64,000 nt of DNA from Tabrizicola sp. (GCF_030694085.1 NZ_JAUXZE010000035.1:186001-250000); one strand, 5' to 3'. Shown: positions 33,671-41,240, counted from the stretch's first letter. Numbers and translations: made by a program. Notes: generated by a model from the sequence alone, not told the origin.

Positions 33671-36106
33671 ATGTCTACTGACGGGCTTCAGGCCACTGCG
33701 ATTGTGCGCAAGAATTCCCTTGGCTTCGTCGAAGAAATGTTCGCGCTTTACGACCAGCATCGGCCGCTGGTCCTGGTCACGGACGCCAGCCAGGTCGGCC
33801 AACTACACGGCCTGACGATCGACCGCTGCATCGACCCGGTCGAGAAGACCGGCTGGTTCACCGCAAAGCATGCGGTAATCCGGGACGACACGCCCGCCCA
33901 GATCAGTTACACCTCGGGCACCGAAGGCGTACCGAAGGGCATCCTTCTGACCTACCGCAACCTTGGCGACACGACCGAACGCATCATCGACGTGATGCGG
34001 ATGACCTCCGAGATCCGCGAATACGTCGGCGTGCCTGCGACCTTCAGCTTCGGCATGGCCCGCTACCGGGCCGTCAGCGCGGTGGGCGGCAAGGCCTATC
34101 TTCCGCCGCGTGGCTTCGATCCGCTGGAACTGGCCCGCATGTTGTCCGCGGGCGAGGTCAACGCGCTGTCTGCCGTTCCGACCCTTCTGCGCCTGCTTCT
34201 GGCCGACCCCGCGCTTGTCGGCGTGGCGGGCAAGGCCCTGCGCTGGATGGAAATCGGCTCGCAGCACATGACCGCTGACGAAAAGCGCCGCATCCGCGAG
34301 ATGTTCCCGAACGCCCTGATCGTGCAGCACTATGGCCTTACCGAAGCTTCGCGCAGCACCTTCCTGCAGATCTCGGAGGTGCCCGATCACCTGCTGGACT
34401 CGGTCGGCCATCCCGTTGGCACGGGCGAAATTGCCCTGGAGCCTGACGGCCGCATCCGCATCCGCGGCGCTCATGTCGCAAGGTCTCGAATCGACGCGGA
34501 CGGACTGCATGACCTGACCGATGCCGACGGCTGGCTGCAGGCCAATGACCTTGGTCATTTGCAGGACGGCTATCTCTTCTTCGACGGCCGCGCCGACGAC
34601 CTGATCAACTGCGGCGGCCAGAAGATCGTTCCCGACCAGTTGGAAGAACGAATTCGCGCCCGCCTCACCGAAACAGCACAGATTGCTGTCGCCAAGGTCC
34701 CCGATGCCCAGCGCGGTGAAGGGGTTCTGGTCGCGACAGTCGGTCAGGCAATCACGACCGAAAAGGTGAAGGCCGCTGCGGCGGCAGCCCTTCAGGACAT
34801 GGGTATTGCCGCCGGTAGCGCGCTTCATGTCATGACCGTTGATGCCCTGCCGGTCACCGGCACCGGCAAAGTCCAACGCCGCAAGCTTGCCCAGATGTTT
34901 GAAGAACGCCAGGCGACGGCGCCCGTTCAGGCGACCATTGGCCCGGACAAGATCACCGACGTCATCTCGCTCTTTCGGTTCGAGTTTCCGGGGCAAGACG
35001 TGCGGCCCGAAGATTCGTTCGAATCGCTGGGTGGCGATTCCCTTCACTACATCCAGTTCTCACTGTCCTTCGAGAGGCACTTCGGTGCGCTGCCCGACGA
35101 ATGGGAGAGGCTGAGCACAACCGACTTGCAGCGCCACGTTCAGAACAGCGACAAGTCGACCTGGCGCCAGCTGGAGACAGTCACCCTGACGCGGGCCTTC
35201 TTCATGATCTGCATCATCGGCCTTCATGCCGATGCATTCGTCTACAGCCAGAACTGGGGCGCGGCCTATTTCCTGCTGATCCTTGCGGGATACTCGGTCG
35301 CCCGCTTCCAGATGCCCGAGATCATCCGCTCGGGCAGCGTAAAGACGCTGTGGGGAACGATCTTCGCGGTCGCGATCCCGACAGTCCTGATAGACGCCAT
35401 TTTTGAACTGGCGACCCGGAACTTCGAGTGGCCATCCCTGGTCCTTGTCTCGAACTACCAGACCCCGGCAAACATTACCGGCTACACGTTCTACTTCGCC
35501 GAAATCTACATCCAGCTGATGCTTGTCTGCATGCTTCTGTTCCTGGTGCCAAAGGTGCGCGCAGCCTTCCACAGCCATCCGCTTCCAAGTGCCCTGGCCC
35601 TGTTTGTCTTCGCGATCGCCATCGACATGTTCGTCGAGGCAAACTGGGATGGCGACTACAACTACCATCGGACGCCCTGGCATTACGGTTGGTGCTTCGC
35701 CCTTGGCATGATCATCGCCTCCGCCAAGACCATGCCGTCGCGGATCTTCGCGGGCGTCTTGTGTGCGGTCTGGGCCCCGTACTACTTTGAACCATCGTCA
35801 GCCGCGCTGTACGTCGCTGGTGGCTGCACTCTGATCATATTCGTGCGATCCCTTGCCGTCCCCGCCAAGCTGAAGACCGTGGTGGCCGAGATCGCCGGAG
35901 CCTCGATGTTCATCTATCTCACGCACTACCCGATGCTTTCTGTGGTAAACAAGGCCTTCGGCCATGCGGTGCCGTGGGTGGCGTTCTTCGCGTCGATCCT
36001 GGCCGGCATCATTTCGGCCCGCATCTACATCTGGCTGGAGCGCAAACTTCTGCAAATCCTGCGCCGCAGGGCACAGGCACACCCTGGCGCCGTGCTCCAT
36101 ACCTAG
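33671..36106 (+). CDS. Single-chain adenylation / carrier / membrane acyltransferase protein
   Basis: 811 residues from ATG 33671 (GAAGG 8-12 bases upstream). Residues 70-410 are a short adenylate-forming domain: ATP loop YTSGTEGVPKG (80-90), HYGLTEAS (220-227), GWLQANDLG (287-295), DGRADDLINCGGQKI (305-319), and the TGTGKVQRRK catalytic lysine region (396-405). The usual first 150-170 residues are missing. Residues 425-495 are a carrier domain with GGDSL (454-458), Ser457 being the phosphopantetheine site. Residues 505-795 hold about ten membrane segments; TRAFFMICIIGLHADAF (R508, H519) resembles the start of acyltransferase-3 proteins. The layout recalls DltA-DltC-DltB in one chain: activate an acyl or amino acid, load the carrier, pass it to an exported acceptor. 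Substrate and acceptor are unknown; capsule genes lie 5-9 kb away. Confidence 0.82.
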   Translation: MSTDGLQATAIVRKNSLGFVEEMFALYDQHRPLVLVTDASQVGQLHGLTIDRCIDPVEKTGWFTAKHAVIRDDTPAQISYTSGTEGVPKGILLTYRNLGDTTERIIDVMRMTSEIREYVGVPATFSFGMARYRAVSAVGGKAYLPPRGFDPLELARMLSAGEVNALSAVPTLLRLLLADPALVGVAGKALRWMEIGSQHMTADEKRRIREMFPNALIVQHYGLTEASRSTFLQISEVPDHLLDSVGHPVGTGEIALEPDGRIRIRGAHVARSRIDADGLHDLTDADGWLQANDLGHLQDGYLFFDGRADDLINCGGQKIVPDQLEERIRARLTETAQIAVAKVPDAQRGEGVLVATVGQAITTEKVKAAAAAALQDMGIAAGSALHVMTVDALPVTGTGKVQRRKLAQMFEERQATAPVQATIGPDKITDVISLFRFEFPGQDVRPEDSFESLGGDSLHYIQFSLSFERHFGALPDEWERLSTTDLQRHVQNSDKSTWRQLETVTLTRAFFMICIIGLHADAFVYSQNWGAAYFLLILAGYSVARFQMPEIIRSGSVKTLWGTIFAVAIPTVLIDAIFELATRNFEWPSLVLVSNYQTPANITGYTFYFAEIYIQLMLVCMLLFLVPKVRAAFHSHPLPSALALFVFAIAIDMFVEANWDGDYNYHRTPWHYGWCFALGMIIASAKTMPSRIFAGVLCAVWAPYYFEPSSAALYVAGGCTLIIFVRSLAVPAKLKTVVAEIAGASMFIYLTHYPMLSVVNKAFGHAVPWVAFFASILAGIISARIYIWLERKLLQILRRRAQAHPGAVLHT

Positions 36107-36206
36107 TCTTGCAGACCGCTGCACCCGACGGTGCGGCGGTCCGGCTTCAACCCAAGGCCGTGCCTATCCTGCCACGGGCGCATTGCGGCCCGCCTCATGT
36201 CTCCAG

Positions 36207-37091
36207 TCAGGAAACCTGCTTGCGCCAGGGGTGCGCCTCCTTGAACCCCAGCACCTCCTTGATCTTCCGGTTCGAGAGCAGGCTCTCCCGCTCTCCCACC
36301 GGCCGCGACAGGGGCACATTCGGGAAATACGTCGCCAGCAGTTCCGAGTTCGGTTGCGGCACCGAATTCTCGTCGTTCACCGCGTTGAAGACCTGAAACC
36401 CGAGGCCATCCTTCTTCAGGCACAGATCCACGATCTGCCCCAGATCCCGCGCGTCGATGTAGCTGAAGGTGATGCGCCGCCGCAGGCCAGGGTCCGCTGC
36501 CGCCGCCGGGAAGACCGTCGCATATTCATGCGGCTCGATCACGTTGCCGATCCGCAGGGCATAGACATCCGCTCCGAACCGCCGCTGAAAGCTGCGCGCC
36601 GTGACCTCGTTCACCTTCTTCGACATGCCGTAGCTGTCCATCGGGTCGATGTCGTAGTCCTCGTCCAGCGGCAGGACCTTCGGGTCCACCACCCCATCGC
36701 TGAAACACACCCCATAGGTCGTCTCGGACGAGGCGATGATCACCTTGCGGATTCCCATCTTCAACGCCGCCTCGATGACGTTGTAGGTCCCGACCGTGTT
36801 CACCCGGTAGCACTCGGTGTCCGGCACCATCCCGTAGCGCGGCACCGCCGCGAAATGCACCACCGCATCGAACAGCTTTGCCGCCCCGTCCTCCATCTCC
36901 TCATACCCCGCATGGGTCCGCATCGCGGAATAGACCTGCCCCGCGTCGCAGATGTCGCCTGTCAGGTCATGCACCCCCGCCAGCCCCAACGGCACCCGGT
37001 CAAAGTTCATCACCTTGTGCCCCTGCGCCACAAGATAGGGCACCACATGCTTGCCCGCCTTGCCCGATCCGCCCGTAAAGAGTACCCGCAT
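36207..37091 (-). CDS. NAD-dependent epimerase/dehydratase family protein
   Basis: 294 residues from the ATG at 37091, with GGAGG nearby; the frame to 37178 is not conserved. The Rossmann motif is TGGSGKAGKHV at 6-16, and the catalytic Tyr-x3-Lys is YGMSK. The middle ASSETTYGVCF supplies the Ser/Thr of the triad. These extended SDR enzymes epimerise or dehydrate nucleotide sugars or reduce other substrates. It is convergent with the acyltransferase gene, so a shared role in surface sugars is only a possibility. Confidence 0.85.
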   Translation of the reverse strand: MRVLFTGGSGKAGKHVVPYLVAQGHKVMNFDRVPLGLAGVHDLTGDICDAGQVYSAMRTHAGYEEMEDGAAKLFDAVVHFAAVPRYGMVPDTECYRVNTVGTYNVIEAALKMGIRKVIIASSETTYGVCFSDGVVDPKVLPLDEDYDIDPMDSYGMSKKVNEVTARSFQRRFGADVYALRIGNVIEPHEYATVFPAAAADPGLRRRITFSYIDARDLGQIVDLCLKKDGLGFQVFNAVNDENSVPQPNSELLATYFPNVPLSRPVGERESLLSNRKIKEVLGFKEAHPWRKQVS

Positions 37092-37213
37092 CGCCACATC
37101 CTCCATTGCTTTGCCCCAACCTAGGCCGCCCTGCCCGCTTCGACCAGACCCCACATCTTGCGCCCTGTGCACAACCAATGCTCTAATACCGCCACTTTCC
37201 CAAAGGGTGACCC

Positions 37214-39163
37214 ATGAACGACCTGCTCTCCGGCGCCGCCACCTATGACGCCTCCTCGATCGAGGTCCTCGAAGGGCTGGAGCCGGTCCGCAAACGCCCC
37301 GGCATGTACATCGGCGGCACCGATGAACGCGCGCTGCACCACATGGTCGCCGAGATCCTCGACAACGCGATGGACGAGGCGGTCGCAGGCCACGCCAACC
37401 GCATTGAACTGGAACTCCACGCCGACAACTCGGTCACCGTGCGCGACAACGGCCGCGGCATCCCGGTCGACCCGCACCCCAAATTCCCCGGCAAATCCGC
37501 GCTGGAGGTGATCCTCTGCACCCTTCATGCAGGGGGCAAGTTCAACGCCAATTCCTACTCCACCTCCGGCGGCCTCAACGGCGTCGGCTCATCGGTGGTC
37601 AACGCCCTCTCCGACGCCCTCACAGTGCAGGTCGCGCTGAACAAGGAACTCTACGAACAAAGCTTCTCCCGCGGCATCCCCCTTGGCCCCATCCAGAAAC
37701 TCGGCCCCATCCAGAACCGCCGCGGCACCTGGGTCACCTTCCACCCCGACCCCGAGATTTTCGGCCACCAGACCCTGAAACCCTCCCGCCTTTTCAAGAT
37801 GGCGCGGTCCAAGGCCTACCTCTTCTCGGGCGTCGAAATCCGCTGGAAATCCGCCATCCCCGACGGCGACACGCCGCAAGAGGCCACCTTCCACTTCCCC
37901 GGCGGCCTCGCCGACTTCCTCAACGACAGCCTCAAGAAACTCACCACCTACTCTGACCGCCCCTTCGCCGGGCGCGTCAGCTTCGAGGAGAAATACCAGC
38001 TCCCCGGCTCCGTCGAATGGGCGATCAACTGGACGCCCGCGCAGGACGGCTACCTCCACTCCTACTGCAACACCGTCCCCACCCCCGAAGGCGGCACGCA
38101 TGAGGCCGGGTTCTGGGCCGCGATCCTGAAAGGCATCCGCGCTTACGGGGAACGCGTCAAGAACCGCAAGGCCGAGCAGATCACCCGCGAAGACCTTCTG
38201 ACCGGCGGCTGCGCGCTCCTCTCGATCTTCATCCGCGAGCCGCAGTTCGTCGGCCAGACCAAGGACCGGCTTTCCACCGAGGAAGCCGCCAAATGGGTCG
38301 AAAACGCCGTCCGCGACCATTTCGACACCTGGCTTGCCGCCGACACCAAGTCCGCCGGGGCGATCCTGGATTTCCTCGTCCTGCGCGCCGAAGAACGCCT
38401 GCGGCGGCGTGAGGAAAAGGAAACCCAGCGCAAGACCGCCACCAAGAAGCTGCGCCTGCCCGGCAAGCTGACCGACTGCTCCTCCAAGACCCGCGACAAC
38501 ACCGAACTTTTCATCGTCGAAGGCGACTCGGCTGGGGGGTCAGCGAAGGGCGCCCGCAGCCGCGAGACTCAGGCCCTCCTCCCCCTCAAGGGCAAGATCC
38601 TGAACGTCCTCGGCGCGGCCTCCGCCAAGCTGAACGACAACGCCGAAATCCGCGACCTCTGTGAGGCGCTTGGCACCGGCATGGGCACCCGCTTCAAGCT
38701 CGATGACCTGCGCTATGAAAAGATCATCATCATGACCGACGCCGACGTCGACGGCGCGCATATCGCGAGCCTGTTGATGACCTTCTTCTTCACCCAGATG
38801 CGCCCGCTGATCGACAAGGGCCACCTCTACCTCGCCTGCCCGCCCCTGTATCGCCTGACCCAAGGCGCGCGGAGGATGTACGTCGCCGACGACGCCGAAA
38901 AAGAGCTGTGGCTCGCCAAGGGGTTGGGAGGCAAAGGCAAGATCGACGTCCAGCGCTTCAAGGGGCTGGGAGAGATGGACGCCAAGGACCTGAAAGACAC
39001 CACGATGAACCCCGCCACCCGCAAGCTGATCCGGGTGTCGATTGATGAGGACGAACCGGGCGACACCTCCGACCTGGTGGAGCGCCTGATGGGCAAGAAG
39101 CCGGAATTGCGGTTTCAGTACATCCAGGAGAATGCCCGGTTTGTGGAGGAGTTGGATGTGTGA
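37214..39163 (+). CDS. parE: DNA topoisomerase IV subunit B
   Basis: 649 residues, expected length. The GHKL ATPase domain comes first (EVLEGLEPVRKRPGMYIGG; EILDNAMDEAVAG; RDNGRGIPVD). Then the transducer, and the TOPRIM domain with IVEGDSAGGSAKGARSR and DADVDGAHI. The C-terminal end is LMGKKPELRFQYIQENARFVEELDV. ParE with ParC unlinks daughter chromosomes. The 3' end (39080-39159) is repeated, decayed, 733 bp downstream after the higBA genes, so this end may have been exchanged or duplicated by insertion. Confidence 0.95.
   Translation: MNDLLSGAATYDASSIEVLEGLEPVRKRPGMYIGGTDERALHHMVAEILDNAMDEAVAGHANRIELELHADNSVTVRDNGRGIPVDPHPKFPGKSALEVILCTLHAGGKFNANSYSTSGGLNGVGSSVVNALSDALTVQVALNKELYEQSFSRGIPLGPIQKLGPIQNRRGTWVTFHPDPEIFGHQTLKPSRLFKMARSKAYLFSGVEIRWKSAIPDGDTPQEATFHFPGGLADFLNDSLKKLTTYSDRPFAGRVSFEEKYQLPGSVEWAINWTPAQDGYLHSYCNTVPTPEGGTHEAGFWAAILKGIRAYGERVKNRKAEQITREDLLTGGCALLSIFIREPQFVGQTKDRLSTEEAAKWVENAVRDHFDTWLAADTKSAGAILDFLVLRAEERLRRREEKETQRKTATKKLRLPGKLTDCSSKTRDNTELFIVEGDSAGGSAKGARSRETQALLPLKGKILNVLGAASAKLNDNAEIRDLCEALGTGMGTRFKLDDLRYEKIIIMTDADVDGAHIASLLMTFFFTQMRPLIDKGHLYLACPPLYRLTQGARRMYVADDAEKELWLAKGLGGKGKIDVQRFKGLGEMDAKDLKDTTMNPATRKLIRVSIDEDEPGDTSDLVERLMGKKPELRFQYIQENARFVEELDV
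39080..39159 (+). repeat. Direct repeat 1: 3' end of parE
   Basis: Eighty bases covering the last 26-27 parE codons. The same-length copy at 39813-39892 differs at 12 positions by my count (about 85 percent identity), with the first 20 and last 22 bases identical. The two copies flank higBA. Confidence 0.85.
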
Positions 39164-39173
39164 GTCATTGACT

Positions 39174-39192
39174 TATACGCCAATGGCGCATA
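39174..39192. promoter_or_regulatory. Candidate operator of higBA
   Basis: TATACGCC-AAT-GGCGCATA is an inverted repeat with one mismatch, ending two bases before the toxin start codon and directly after TTGACT (39168-39173), a good -35 sequence. Antitoxins of this type bind palindromes over their own promoter, so this is the likely site of self-repression. Inferred from position and symmetry. Confidence 0.55.
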
Positions 39193-39193
39193 C

Positions 39194-39532
39194 ATGCGCG
39201 TAACGGTCGTCGAAACGCCAGAGTTCTCGCGCAAGGCCAAAGCGCTGCTGACCGAGGTGGAGCGAATGAGAATAGTGGACACCCTGTCTGTGCAGCCAGA
39301 GGCAGGCGTGTCGCTCGGCGGCGGTCTGCGCAAGGTGCGCTTCGCGCGTGAAGGCGGCGGAAAGAGCGGTGGTTTCCGAACGATCCACTTCTACGCGCCG
39401 GGCCAAGGCTTGCCGGTGTTTCTGATGGATGTGTTTGCCAAGAATGAACGAGAAAACGTGACTGCGGGCGAACAGGCAGCGATGAATGACGCGGCAGCGC
39501 GCATCGCAGGAAGTTACGGAGGCAAGAAATGA
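39194..39532 (+). CDS. higB: RelE/HigB-like toxin
   Basis: 112 residues. The pattern VVETPEFSRKAKALL near the start, then GGGLRKVRFAREGGGKSGGFRTIHFY and FLMDVFAKNERENVTAGEQAAM, fits the RelE/ParE-superfamily group whose toxins cut mRNA on the ribosome. Toxin-first order with an XRE antitoxin after it marks the HigBA type. The gene starts 31 bp after the parE stop and overlaps higA by four bases (ATGA). It is a short accessory pair placed between two copies of the parE tail. Confidence 0.88.
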   Translation: MRVTVVETPEFSRKAKALLTEVERMRIVDTLSVQPEAGVSLGGGLRKVRFAREGGGKSGGFRTIHFYAPGQGLPVFLMDVFAKNERENVTAGEQAAMNDAAARIAGSYGGKK

Positions 39533-39822
39533 CCAAGACCTACGACTCGATCATGCGCGGCCTGCAAGAGGTCGAAGCCTACCTGCAAGGCGCCCGCGAA
39601 GGCTATGTGGTCCACCACATCGAAGTCCCCACCCCAGACGTCAAGGCCATCCGCGCCAGCACCGGCCTCAGCCAGGCCGAGTTCGCGCGTTCCATCGGGG
39701 TGAAGAAGGCGACGTTGCTGAACTGGGAACAGGAACGCCGCGTGCCCGACGGCCCGGCGCGGGTATTGCTTGCGCTGATCGCCAAGGAGCCGGGGATTGT
39801 GCAGCGGGTGTTGAGCGCCTGA
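39529..39822 (+). CDS. higA: HigA-like antitoxin (XRE family)
   Basis: 97 residues. Residues about 40-75 hold a helix-turn-helix: IRASTGLSQAEFARSIGVKKATLLNWEQERR. The C-terminus contacts the toxin in the family. It should neutralise the preceding toxin and repress the pair through the palindrome at 39174-39192. Its last four codons and stop lie inside the second direct repeat, which means the coding end was formed by, or coincides with, the repeat junction. Confidence 0.88.
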   Translation: MTKTYDSIMRGLQEVEAYLQGAREGYVVHHIEVPTPDVKAIRASTGLSQAEFARSIGVKKATLLNWEQERRVPDGPARVLLALIAKEPGIVQRVLSA

Positions 39823-39892
39823 TGGGCAAGAATCCGGTGCGGCGGTTTCAGTCTATTCAGATGAACGCGCGGTTTGTGGAGGAGTTGGATGT
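39813..39892 (+). pseudogene. Direct repeat 2: decayed copy of the parE 3' end
   Basis: In one frame this reads ERLMGKNPVRRFQSIQMNARFVEELDV, a changed version of the ParE tail (intact gene: LMGKKPELRFQYIQENARF). It has no start or upstream coding part and does not end at the parE stop. It begins inside higA and ends seven bases before the next gene. See finding on duplication. Confidence 0.85.
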
Positions 39893-39898
39893 TCAATC

Positions 39899-40459
39899 GT
39901 GGGAAGCGCTGAGAGAAACTTCATTGGCATGGTTCAGTCGATCACGCGAGTTGAGGCACGCACTTTCGCGTGGCTGACAAACACCTTTGATCCGGACGAT
40001 GAAGATATTTCGGCTGTATTTCGTGCTCTTGGAGGCGACCTTTCTGGCATGCAAAGCAAGAGAGAATCGAAGTTGAGACCAGATGCGTTTCTCCCAGATC
40101 TGAACTGCATACTTGAGTTTGATGAAACTCAGCATTTTACTAGTCAAAGAGAGATAGCACTCTCTCTATATCCTGCTGAACTTAAACTTGGATTTGATCG
40201 GGCATACTATATGTCTCTTTGTCAAATGCACCAAGACGCCGCCATGAGAAAAGGGGCGGCAGGGTTTCGAAGGCCAACAGCAGAGTTTCCATTCTTGGGT
40301 GGACGGCACTGCCAAAGAGCATTGTTTGACACACTTCGAGACATTCTTCCGTTGCGAAATGGTCTTTCACCGACGATTAGAATAGCAGAAATTGATTTAG
40401 TGAAACTTGGTGATGCTAAATCGGCATTAGCTGAGGTTTCAAGAATTCTTAGGATATAA
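39899..40459 (+). CDS. AT-rich orphan gene, possible nuclease-like protein
   Basis: 186 residues from GTG 39899; ATG at 39929 (MVQSITRVE) may be the true start. The coding sequence is clearly poorer in G+C than its surroundings (many AAA, GAA, ATT, AGA codons), a sign of acquisition from elsewhere. The middle reads LRPDAFLPDLNCILEFDETQHFTSQREIALSLYP, with Asp, Glu-x-Asp and a QHF spacing that recalls restriction-type (PD-(D/E)XK) nuclease cores; later CQRALFDTLRDILPLRNG. No family can be named with confidence. It follows directly on the second parE-tail copy, so it may have entered with higBA. Confidence 0.55.
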   Translation: MGSAERNFIGMVQSITRVEARTFAWLTNTFDPDDEDISAVFRALGGDLSGMQSKRESKLRPDAFLPDLNCILEFDETQHFTSQREIALSLYPAELKLGFDRAYYMSLCQMHQDAAMRKGAAGFRRPTAEFPFLGGRHCQRALFDTLRDILPLRNGLSPTIRIAEIDLVKLGDAKSALAEVSRILRI

Positions 40460-40565
40460 GAAGTGTTGGGCGTGTTTCATCCTCACAATCCTAGCACAAC
40501 GGCAGATGGAATTTCACCTGCTACCGACCCCGTCAGCTATGCACCCCGGCGTTGCCCTCTCCCCC

Positions 40566-40636
40566 TGTCATCCCCGCGAAAGCGGGGACCCATGGCCTGC
40601 CGATGCAACTGGCTCCCCGCCTTCGCGGGGATGACA
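40566..40636. repeat. Long inverted repeat with GCGAAAGCGGGG hairpins
   Basis: TGTCATCCCCGCGAAAGCGGGG on the left and CCCCGCCTTCGCGGGGATGACA on the right pair across 27 bp. Each arm can also fold alone on GCGAAAGC/CCTTCGCGG. This arrangement matches the common bacterial interspersed palindromic element type found in many proteobacteria. Confidence 0.8.
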
Positions 40637-40648
40637 GGCACTGCGCAG

Positions 40649-40675
40649 GTCGGGCTTCAGACCGACTCCCCCCGC
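40649..40675. repeat. REP-like hairpin, GTCGGGC family, copy 2
   Basis: GGTCGGGCTTCAGACCGACTCCCCC. One arm has changed (AGACCGAC), weakening the stem. The following ACTCCCCC is shared with the copy at 40994. Confidence 0.65.
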
Positions 40676-40836
40676 CACACCAAGCCCCCCACCCGAACCC
40701 TTGCATTCCCTCCCCCCGCCCCCCACCTCTCCCCTACAGGCTCCGTCCCCGCGCAAGCGGTGCGCCCCTGATGCCGCGCGCTGACGCCCGTCAGCCTCTG
40801 GCGGCAGCCTCCTCCGGGCAGACAAGGAACCCCCAG

Positions 40837-40968
40837 ATGTCCAAGGACAGAAGCAAAGGCAACAAAGAGGCCAAGAAGCCCAAGAAGGAAGCCCCCAAGG
40901 TGCTGGCCACCGCGAACTCGGGCCTCAGCAAGGACGGCATGGTCATCGCGGGCAAGAAGGTCAAATAG
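40837..40968 (+). CDS. Small Lys-rich conserved protein (43 residues)
   Basis: MSKDRSKGNKEAKKPKKEAP begins a 43-residue protein that ends GMVIAGKKVK. AAGGA lies 8-9 bases before the ATG. About a third of residues are Lys. Similar small SKDR-KGNKEAKKPKK proteins occur widely in proteobacteria, but no function is known; a nucleic-acid-binding role would fit the charge but is inference. Confidence 0.7.
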   Translation: MSKDRSKGNKEAKKPKKEAPKVLATANSGLSKDGMVIAGKKVK

Positions 40969-40993
40969 CCCGGGTGGTCGCAGCGCCCAACCC

Positions 40994-41020
40994 GTAGGTC
41001 GGGCTTCAGCCCGACTCCCC
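40994..41020. repeat. REP-like hairpin, GTCGGGC family, copy 3
   Basis: GTAGGTCGGGCTTCAGCCCGAC with the following TCCCC matches the copy at 1970-1991 over the whole stem. It follows the small Lys-rich gene by 25 bases and could end its transcript. Confidence 0.7.
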
Positions 41021-41108
41021 CGGCCCTTGGCAGCGGCCGCGGGTGTTCGGGGCTGACAAATGTCCACTGGACTGTTTTCACGGGCCGCAAAGCACCGCCG
41101 CCCAAACC

Positions 41109-41180
41109 TTACCACCCGGTTAACGCCCAAGACCAACCCTTTGACTTCAAACCGTAATCCAGAAATGTCCACCGTGGACA
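41109..41180 (+). promoter_or_regulatory. Shared 72-bp upstream element, copy 2 (quinone oxidoreductase)
   Basis: TTACCACCCGGTTAAC at 41109-41124 fits TTAAC-N5-GTTAAC with one change, the pattern of a full CtrA box. A 41-base spacer then leads to the perfect palindrome TGTCCACCGTGGACA at 41166-41180, 60 bp before the ATG. A shorter palindrome GTCCACTGGAC sits upstream at 41062-41072. Element identity is by comparison with the metY and proS copies. Confidence 0.6.
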
Positions 41181-41240
41181 CATCCAAGGTCCGGTTTCCC
41201 CTCCCTTGACCTGCACCCTTGCGACCCCCACCCTCACCCC

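Larger units (their letters stand above)
40460..40836. other. 377-bp repeat-bearing gap
   Basis: No protein gene is supported here. It holds a long inverted repeat (40566-40636), a GTCGGGC-type hairpin (40649-40675), and a C-rich stretch. It separates the AT-rich orphan from normal GC-rich chromosome and is probably one edge of the accessory segment. Confidence 0.6.

Noticed and set aside
39486..39977. 164-residue ORF reading through higA and the parE tail copy
   Set aside because: It combines a shadow of higBA with the parE-tail remnant frame; there is no start or fold for a single protein.
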